From an uncultured Oscillospiraceae bacterium (GTDB taxonomy: Bacteria > Bacillota > Clostridia > Oscillospirales > Ruminococcaceae), in NCBI GenBank assembly GCA_904384225.1, contig CAJFJV010000020.1:1-35042 (forward strand): DNA of 35,042 nt. The letters run 5' to 3'. Of the stretch, positions 29,535-35,042 are shown one piece after another. The notes under the pieces were generated by a model that did no database searches, was not told the DNA's origin, and saw nothing but the letters and a program-made list of their open reading frames with translations. The position numbers and the translations under genes are program-made. Every line of letters begins with the position of its first letter. The first letter of the stretch is position 1.

Positions 29535-30394
29535 ATGAAACGGACGCTTATTTATACGGTGCCCTCTCAATCAGACGGCATCCGTCTTGAATCTTTTTTG
29601 ATGGGGATGTGCGGCTTTTCCCGCCGGATTATTCGGGAACTGAAACAAAGGCGGGAGGATATTCAAAGAAACGGCGCGCATATCCGTATGGTGGATCCGG
29701 TTTTTGAGGGAGACAGGATTGTTGCCGTACTGCGCGACACCAAAACAACCACAAGTTCCTCTTCGATTTTTGTTCCCGTACTTTATGAGGACGACGACCT
29801 TGTTATATATAATAAACCGCCGTTCCTTGCGGTTCATCCGGCAAAGCGCCATCAGACGGATACCCTCGCCAATGTCTATGCTGCTACGCATCCGGAGGGG
29901 ACCTTTCGGCCTGTATACCGCTTGGACCGTGATACTGACGGTATTTGCGTATGCGCTAAAAACACGCTTTCCGCAGCGAAGCTTGCGGGAAAAATAGAAA
30001 AAAATATACGGGGATTGTGTGCGGCGTATTGCCTGAGGACAGCGGAACGATTGATGCGCCGATTGCACAGCTGGCCGCACACCAAATGCGGCGCGGCGTC
30101 CGTGAGGGCGGTCAGCGGGCTGTTACCTTATATCAGGTGCTAAAACGCGTACCGGGCTTTACGCTTCTTTCATTGGTGCTTCCGACGGGGCGTACGCATC
30201 AGATCCGTACACACTTTGCGCATATTGGACATCCGCTTGTCGGCGACACAATGTATGGGGCGGCGCATACATTCTTAAAGCGGCAGGCACTTTCTTGTAC
30301 GGAAGTTCGGTTCATGCATCCAATGACAGGAAATCCGGTTGAATTGTGCATAAACATGCATAAAGATCTCGCTTTACTCGTGCATAGTGAATAA
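29535..30394 (+). pseudogene. RluA-type pseudouridine synthase gene interrupted by a -1 frameshift at a seven-A run
   Basis: Starts at ATG 29535 (GAGGAG upstream), 7 bp after recG. The first frame encodes an S4-like N-terminus (GFSRRIIRELKQRRE) and the catalytic YRLDRDTDG (conserved Asp of RluA, usually HRLDxxTSG). It reads through LAGKIEK, then meets seven A residues at 29998-30004. After them the original frame is meaningless and stops at 30143. The -1 frame continues perfectly: YTGIVCGVLPEDSG, PTGRTHQIRTHFAHIGHPLV and DTMYG, ending at 30394. The combined product would be about 286 residues. It could be a dead gene, a phase-variable tract, a slippage-decoded gene or a sequencing error. The second part begins at about 30000 and could not start alone. 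Confidence 0.85.
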
Positions 30395-30420
30395 ACATGC
30401 AGAATTCTGTGCATTTTATC

Positions 30421-30449
30421 TTGCTTTTGTAAAGAAATTGTGATACAGT
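30421..30449 (+). promoter_or_regulatory. Probable promoter of the ABC transporter operon
   Basis: TTGCTT (30421-30426) and TACAGT (30444-30449) are 17 bp apart, with a TG two bases before the -10 box. It lies about 50 bases upstream of ATG 30501. Confidence 0.55.
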
Positions 30450-30500
30450 AATGCTAAGAAAAGCGGCGGACAAATTATCCGCACTGAGGAGGAGACGAAT

Positions 30501-31277
30501 ATGAAGAAGGCTTTGGCCGTGCTTATGGCGGCGGTTTTCTGCATGTGCAGCATGGTTGGGTGCAGCCAGAAAAAGCAGGTTACCATTGAAACGGCAGAGG
30601 ACTTAAACGGCTTAAAGGTTGGCGTGCAGGGCGGTACGACCGGTGAAACATGGGTAAAAGAGAATTGCCCGGATACGGAGATTGCCTCTTTTAAGTCAGG
30701 CATGGACGCTGCACTGGATTTGAAAAACGGCGGCGTGGATGCAGTTGTAATCGATGAGCTTCCTGCTTCGCAGATTGTTGCACAGAACAGTGATTTGAAG
30801 ATTTTAGATATCCGCTTTACCAAAGAGGAATATGCTATTGCCATCAGAAAGGGCGATACGGAATTGCAAAGCGCAATTAATGCAGCAATTGCCGATATGA
30901 AGACAAGCGGAGAGTACGATAAGCTTCTGGCGGCCTTTATGCCGGCGGACGGTGAAGTAAAAATCCCGGACGAATATGTTTCAGACGGGTCAGAAACGAT
31001 AAAAATGGGGACGAATGCTGCGTTCTGGCCGTTTGAATATACAGAAGGAAATCAAATTGTCGGCTTTGATATTTCTATGTCGCAGTATGTTGCACAGCAT
31101 ATGGGCAAAAAGCTTGAGGTCGTCAACATGGATTTTGATGCATTGATCGGCGCTATGCAGGCTGGTTCCATCGACTTTATTGCAGCGGGCATGTCAGTAA
31201 CGCCTGAACGTCTTGAAAACGTGGATTTTTCGGATCCCTATTATGAATCTGAGCAGGTTATAATCGTAAGAAAGTAA
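30501..31277 (+). CDS. Polar amino-acid ABC transporter binding lipoprotein, circularly permuted
   Basis: A 258-residue lipoprotein: signal peptide 1-20 ending MVGC, lipidated at C21. Residues 31-148 (EDLNGLKVGVQGGTTGETW, VDAVVIDELPAS, EEYAIAIRKGD, SAINAAIADMKTSGEYDKLL) are the second half of a family 3 binding protein (SBP_bac_3). Residues 165-258 are the first half: IKMGTNAAFWPFEYTEGNQIVGFD, MQAGSIDFIAAGMSVTPERL, VDFSDPYYESEQVIIVRK. In ordinary family members these two parts come in the opposite order. The linker lies around residues 148-165. The ligand-binding residues of both halves remain (R of TPER; D of VDAVVID). It probably binds a polar or charged amino acid. Permease and ATPase follow. 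Confidence 0.9.
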   Translation: MKKALAVLMAAVFCMCSMVGCSQKKQVTIETAEDLNGLKVGVQGGTTGETWVKENCPDTEIASFKSGMDAALDLKNGGVDAVVIDELPASQIVAQNSDLKILDIRFTKEEYAIAIRKGDTELQSAINAAIADMKTSGEYDKLLAAFMPADGEVKIPDEYVSDGSETIKMGTNAAFWPFEYTEGNQIVGFDISMSQYVAQHMGKKLEVVNMDFDALIGAMQAGSIDFIAAGMSVTPERLENVDFSDPYYESEQVIIVRK

Positions 31278-31362
31278 TTGGTAACCTTAAAGGCGATCAA
31301 ATTGTACCGGACGGAGCACTACCCCGTCCGGTACGTTGTGTAACAAGGAGAGATGACACCGG

Positions 31363-32082
31363 ATGGATTTCTTTATGGATTTCTTTGGCTCTATCGGCGC
31401 GTTCTTTTCCGGCGTAGCAAGCGATTTTTATCAAACCATGATAAAAGACGGACGCTGGCTTTTGGTTGCGGAAGGGCTTTGGACCACGATTTACATTGCG
31501 GTCTGCGCTGTACTAATCGGCACAGTTATCGGCTGTTTGCTGGCGCTGTGTAAAATTTCAAAATCCCGTTTTCTGCGTGGGATTGCCAACGTATACACCA
31601 CGATTATCCGCGGTATTCCGCTTGCCACGCAGCTGATGATTTTTTACTTTGTAATCTTCGCGCCAATGGGGATGGACCGCCATCTGGTAGCCATTATTGG
31701 ATGCGGTATCAATTCCGGCGCTTATGTGACGGAAATTTTCCGTGCCGGTATCCAAGGGGTGGATATCGGACAGACGGAAGCGGGCCGCTCGCTTGGCCTA
31801 AGCCGTTTGCAAACGATGTGGCGTATTGTGATCCCGCAGGCAGTAAAGACCGCTCTGCCTACCTATACCAGTGAATTCATCGCCTTGATCAAAGAGACTT
31901 CTGTGCTTTCCTTTATTGCTGTAATGGATCTTAATAAAGCAGGCGACATGATCCGAAACGCTACCTATAACGCTTGGATGCCGCTGTTGTCTATTGCTGC
32001 AATCTATCTTCTTTTGACTTTCGGCTTGACCAAGCTGTTTGCTATTCTGGAAAGGAGGCTGGCCCGCAGTGATCGAGGTTAA
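31363..32082 (+). CDS. Polar amino-acid ABC transporter permease (HisM/GlnP family)
   Basis: A 239-residue inner-membrane subunit with about five helices. The EAA loop is prominent: [51 protein letters not shown] segment and [19 protein letters not shown] are typical of the His/Glu/Gln (PAAT) permease family. The family works as a homodimer or paired with a second permease; only one permease gene is present, suggesting a homodimer. AAGGAG lies 12 bases before ATG 31363. It comes 85 bp after the binding protein and overlaps the ATPase by 14 bp. Confidence 0.93.
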   Translation: MDFFMDFFGSIGAFFSGVASDFYQTMIKDGRWLLVAEGLWTTIYIAVCAVLIGTVIGCLLALCKISKSRFLRGIANVYTTIIRGIPLATQLMIFYFVIFAPMGMDRHLVAIIGCGINSGAYVTEIFRAGIQGVDIGQTEAGRSLGLSRLQTMWRIVIPQAVKTALPTYTSEFIALIKETSVLSFIAVMDLNKAGDMIRNATYNAWMPLLSIAAIYLLLTFGLTKLFAILERRLARSDRG

Positions 32083-32791
32083 AGGACTGGTTAAAAGCTT
32101 TGATGGCAATATCGTCTTAAATGGGATTTCCGAACATATAGAAAAAGGGGAAAAGGTCGTTATTATCGGCCCGTCCGGCTCCGGTAAAAGTACCTTTCTC
32201 CGCTGCTTGAATCTGCTCGAAACACCTGACGCTGGAGAGATCTGGTTTGAAGGAGAGCAGATCAATACAAAAAAGTGCAATATCAATCGCGTCCGGCGGA
32301 AAATGGGCATGGTATTTCAGCATTTTAATTTGTTTCCCCATCTGACGGTGCTGCAAAATATTACGCTTGCACCGACTTTGCTTAAATTGCAGGGAAAAGC
32401 GGAGGCGGAACAGAATGCCAAACGCCTGCTTGCACGTATTGGTTTGTTGGATAAGGCGGATACATATCCCAATATGCTGTCTGGCGGCCAAAAGCAGCGA
32501 ATCGCTATTGTGCGATCCCTTGCCATGAATCCGGATGTCATGCTGTTTGATGAACCGACGTCTGCGCTGGATCCGGAAATGGTCGGCGAAGTTTTGGAAC
32601 TGATGAAGGAACTGGCAGACGACGGCATGACAATGGTGGTAGTTACCCACGAAATAGGTTTTGCACGTGAAGTTGCAACCCGTGTTCTGTTTATGGATGG
32701 CGGGCAGATCCTTGAGCAGGGCGCACCGCAAATCTTTTTTGAAAATCCGGAAAATGAGCGCTTGCGTGACTTTCTCTCAAAGGTCCTTTAA
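32069..32791 (+). CDS. Polar amino-acid ABC transporter ATPase (GlnQ/HisP type)
   Basis: A 240-residue cytosolic ATPase. Walker A is GPSGSGKST, the Q-loop is [16 protein letters not shown], the signature is [11 protein letters not shown], Walker B is [13 protein letters not shown], and the H-loop is VVVTHEIGF. The PAAT-type ending [18 protein letters not shown] is present. I start at GTG 32069 because AAAGGAGG at 32051-32058 lies 10 bases upstream. The frame extends back to 32039 but that would be inside the permease gene without a ribosome site. It is the third and last gene of the uptake operon. Confidence 0.95.
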   Translation: MIEVKGLVKSFDGNIVLNGISEHIEKGEKVVIIGPSGSGKSTFLRCLNLLETPDAGEIWFEGEQINTKKCNINRVRRKMGMVFQHFNLFPHLTVLQNITLAPTLLKLQGKAEAEQNAKRLLARIGLLDKADTYPNMLSGGQKQRIAIVRSLAMNPDVMLFDEPTSALDPEMVGEVLELMKELADDGMTMVVVTHEIGFAREVATRVLFMDGGQILEQGAPQIFFENPENERLRDFLSKVL

Positions 32792-32815
32792 AACAGGATG
32801 CAGGCACTGCTTATA

Positions 32816-32855
32816 AAAAGGAGACGTCAAGATTTTTCTTGACGTCTCCTTTTCA
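32816..32855. terminator. Bidirectional terminator between the ABC operon and the GH20 gene
   Basis: A perfect 16-bp stem, 32816-32831 with 32838-32853, and a T-rich loop. A-rich and T-rich flanks on both sides let it end both the rightward ABC operon and the leftward GH20 gene (stop at 32877). Confidence 0.85.
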
Positions 32856-32876
32856 TATACGAGAGATGGCCGCCGG

Positions 32877-34682
32877 TCAATGCCGGAACCAATATTTCCG
32901 CAGCCGGATATTACGGGCGAACATTTGCAGCTGATCATATAAATCGTCGTAACGTGCTGCACAGATTTCCCAATCGGCATTCCGGTTTGTTTCAAACCAT
33001 AGTCTGCGATGCAGTTCTTTGATCATTGGAAGCTGGCCCGCCAAAGTAAGCGCATGCTCGGCATAGGGTAGTGCATCTTCCAAATTTTCAGGTTCTTTAT
33101 CAGGAAGAAGGGCGATTTTATCCGCTGTAAAACGGGCGCGTGCGAGTGATAAGGAGAGGGCTTTGAATGTTTCTTGATTCCGCAGCGGCATCAAAGAGGC
33201 ATAGTCCGCCTCTGCTTTCCGCATGGCGGCCTGCAAAATGGCGATATTTTCGCGGTCTTTAAACTGGACCATATCAAAGGGATTTCTCCACATTTCCAAC
33301 TTGAATTCGTGCTCGTCCACCCGCTTTACAATGCGGTCGTGATGGTATACCGGGTCGAGCAGCATGGCCTGCTCTTCATCGAATCCGTATAAGCTTTTAT
33401 GTATCAATAAGTAAAGCTGTTCGTAGCTGTATGAAGAATTTGGGTTCCAACAGAAATTAGCGCCGATCAGGATGCCGGGCGCTGCGAGTTCCCGCAACGT
33501 ATCTCCGCCGTCTGCCCAAGCAGACATCACCATGCCGAGCGAACGTCCGGCATCCGCTTTTAAAAGACCCATAGTGTTGTCATAACACTGATGGATGTCG
33601 CATGAAAAACGCTTCCATGTCCAAGAGCCGGGCGACATATACATTTTAATATTCTGGCGGTGCAGCGCATCGACAAAGGGATATGATTCCCGCGCAGCAT
33701 AATCCCAAAAAACAAACTGCGTATCGCAAGGAAGCTCCTTGGCCCTGTCCACTGGTACGGCATAGTCGCCCCACGGCGGGGCAAAGAAATCGGCATACAT
33801 CATCAGGGTACAGCCAAGTTTGGCAAGTTCGTCGTGGATAAAAGTATAGTGTTCAATGAAAAGCTTTCCGCCTTCTTCCACGCCGAAAACTTCCGTAAGG
33901 CCCAGTGGTTCGTCGCCTCCACAGTGAATAACGCCTTTTCCAAAGCAATCTACGATTTCCTTCAGCATTTTTTGGATTGTGCTACGGACTTCAGGTTTGG
34001 TGGGATCCATGCAGTCGGTAAGGCTGCCGTCCTTACGGCGCAGGCACAAATGCTGCAAATCGCGGATATGACACAGCTTATCGAAATGCCCGAGCAGGTT
34101 GACGATCGGGCGAACCGATAAGTTCCATTCTTTTGCATAGGCGATAATTGCACGCCACTCCTCTTTTTCAAGCGGATCGCTGTAGCGGCCCCATGCCGGG
34201 ACGGATGTGAAGCGGAATACGTCTTCTATGTATGGCATATACGTGTTGTATTTATATCGGGCCAGCCTGCGGATAATCGCATAAAAGTTTGACAAAGTGG
34301 AAATTTGCCCGCGCGAAATGTCGTCCGAGAGTGCGCGGAAGGGAAGGGAGGGTTCGTCATAGGCGTCAAACTCATACAAATTGCCGTCGTTTATAAAATC
34401 AAGCTCCGACAGCGTAAAAAGCCCGTACATCAGGCCTTTTGAGGAAGAAGCCAGTACGTCGATGCAGCCGCTGCGGGCACGGATTTTATACGCCTCCTCC
34501 GGCATCGCTTCAACGACGTAACGGATTGGGTTTTTCCCGCACAGGTGGTTGTCTGTGAAAATCTCTTCCGCCCGTGCAAAATTATCCAATACACTTTGGC
34601 TCAAACAAAAGGAAGACAAAACAAGCGGCGCTTCCAGAACCGTAATTTGTTTGACCTGCGGAATGATTGCAGTTTTCATCAT
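32877..34682 (-). CDS. Glycoside hydrolase family 20-like beta-N-acetylhexosaminidase, cytosolic
   Basis: A 601-residue protein. The N-terminal domain (about 1-110) resembles the GH20b non-catalytic domain, followed by a (beta/alpha)8 barrel starting at FRALSDDISRGQIS. The catalytic pair of GH20, Asp-Glu, is seen in VIHCGGDEPL (D257, E258). Barrel landmarks include RPIVNLLGHFDKL and SAWADGG. There is no signal peptide, so it acts inside the cell on imported oligosaccharides or peptidoglycan-derived sugars. The C-terminal 150 residues form a helical extension. GH20 enzymes remove terminal GlcNAc or GalNAc using the substrate's acetamido group. AAGGAG precedes the start with a rather long spacing (about 12 bases); ATG 34679 is an alternative start. 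Confidence 0.8.
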   Translation of the reverse strand: MMKTAIIPQVKQITVLEAPLVLSSFCLSQSVLDNFARAEEIFTDNHLCGKNPIRYVVEAMPEEAYKIRARSGCIDVLASSSKGLMYGLFTLSELDFINDGNLYEFDAYDEPSLPFRALSDDISRGQISTLSNFYAIIRRLARYKYNTYMPYIEDVFRFTSVPAWGRYSDPLEKEEWRAIIAYAKEWNLSVRPIVNLLGHFDKLCHIRDLQHLCLRRKDGSLTDCMDPTKPEVRSTIQKMLKEIVDCFGKGVIHCGGDEPLGLTEVFGVEEGGKLFIEHYTFIHDELAKLGCTLMMYADFFAPPWGDYAVPVDRAKELPCDTQFVFWDYAARESYPFVDALHRQNIKMYMSPGSWTWKRFSCDIHQCYDNTMGLLKADAGRSLGMVMSAWADGGDTLRELAAPGILIGANFCWNPNSSYSYEQLYLLIHKSLYGFDEEQAMLLDPVYHHDRIVKRVDEHEFKLEMWRNPFDMVQFKDRENIAILQAAMRKAEADYASLMPLRNQETFKALSLSLARARFTADKIALLPDKEPENLEDALPYAEHALTLAGQLPMIKELHRRLWFETNRNADWEICAARYDDLYDQLQMFARNIRLRKYWFRH

Positions 34683-34808
34683 AGGATAAATAGTCTCCTT
34701 TCTCTTGGGTCAAAGACTTTTCCCAAAACTTGTTATTGTCATTATACTGCGTGCAGCAGTCAAAAAGCAAGAAAAGAGGATAAGTTTTTACCTATACTGA
34801 AAAAAAGC

Positions 34809-34837
34809 TTGACAACGGCCGAGCGAGCCGGTATAAT
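34809..34837 (+). promoter_or_regulatory. Consensus promoter of tRNA-Ser
   Basis: TTGACA (34809-34814), a 17-bp spacer, and TATAAT (34832-34837): a perfect sigma-A promoter, the third full-consensus pair of boxes in front of a tRNA in this window. Confidence 0.9.
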
Positions 34838-34857
34838 AATAAAGCATTTTAGATTAT

Positions 34858-34950
34858 GGAGAGGTCGCCTAGCCCGGTTTATGGCGCACGACTGGAACTC
34901 GTGTATGGGTTGAAAGCTCATCGAGGGTTCGAATCCCTCCCTCTCCGCCA
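34858..34950 (+). tRNA. tRNA-Ser (anticodon GGA)
   Basis: A 93-base cloverleaf with the long variable arm of serine tRNAs. The acceptor GGAGAGG pairs with CCTCTCC, the anticodon loop CTGGAAC gives GGA, the T arm is GGTTCGAATCC and the CCA is encoded at 34948-34950. Confidence 0.95.
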
Positions 34951-35042
34951 TAATAGGAACATAAAAAAGATATGTTCCGCATAAACCCCGATTTTATCGG
35001 GGTTTTTTGCTGCCCAAACGCCGGGATTTCAAGATGCATATT
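34948..35042. repeat. Right arm of the 95-bp inverted repeat
   Basis: It is 88/95 identical to the reverse complement of 43-137. It starts at the CCA end of tRNA-Ser and runs through its terminator to the last base of the window. Confidence 0.9.
34983..35008 (+). terminator. Terminator of tRNA-Ser
   Basis: AAACCCCGAT (34983-34992) pairs with 34996-35005 around a TTT loop and runs into six T residues at 35003-35008. Stem, loop and T run are nearly the same as those of the terminator at 77-100. Confidence 0.9.

Noticed and set aside
30017-30394. Independent second gene for the C-terminal half of the pseudouridine synthase
   Set aside because: It has no ribosome site or suitable start before its conserved part, and it continues the first half's domain exactly in the -1 frame.
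1-35042. CRISPR arrays, prophage genes or a defence island
   Set aside because: No regularly spaced short repeats, phage structural genes or recognisable defence nucleases were found; the mobile DNA is limited to the IS3 remnant and the palindromic element.

Overview
The window reads like a chromosome segment from a low- to mid-GC Firmicute of the class Clostridia, probably an Oscillospirales/Ruminococcaceae-type gut anaerobe. This is inferred from gene content and order, not from a database search. The supporting signs are strong Shine-Dalgarno sites, sigma-A promoters close to consensus, the Asp23(yloU)-fakA-recG gene order, an IreB-family protein, pyruvate phosphate dikinase, YmdB, and several clostridial-type proteins of unknown function. 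No rRNA gene or CRISPR array is present.

Layout: (1) 1-540, a leftward tRNA operon Met-Glu(UUC)-Glu(CUC) with a consensus promoter and a terminator. (2) 724-1731, three small uncharacterised proteins in one operon. A 149-bp nested palindrome and a divergent ribose-phosphate pyrophosphokinase follow. (3) 3773-10944, a glyoxalase-fold protein, then a rightward run hisS-aspS-pyruvate-kinase-C-like protein-two paralogous membrane proteins-AI-2E family transporter, closed by a strong terminator. (4) 11058-11762, MgtC/SapB membrane protein. (5) About 11.9-15.7 kb, an AT-richer accessory patch: an aminoglycoside-phosphotransferase-fold kinase, a double-GNAT acetyltransferase, a decayed short gene and a deleted IS3-type transposase, ending beside a tRNA-Pro. 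(6) 15845-19865, leftward MATE transporter, ireB, Nudix hydrolase and a GlmU homologue whose uridyltransferase signature is gone. (7) 20170-22803, ppdK. (8) 23156-30394, CNNM/CorC-type protein, ymdB, Asp23/Gls24 protein, fakA, recG and an RluA-type pseudouridine synthase split by a frameshift. (9) 30501-32791, a polar amino-acid ABC transporter whose binding protein is circularly permuted. (10) 32877-34682, leftward GH20 glycosidase; then tRNA-Ser(GGA).

Most genes are housekeeping: translation (hisS, aspS, tRNAs, rluA-like), nucleotide and central carbon metabolism (prs, ppdK), cell envelope (glmU, ireB, GH20, Asp23), lipid salvage (fakA) and DNA repair (recG). The strongest oddities are the permuted binding protein, the degenerate GlmU, the seven-A frameshift in the pseudouridine synthase gene, and a 95-bp inverted repeat. 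That repeat covers the 3' flanks of the two outermost tRNA genes and runs into the right edge of the window.
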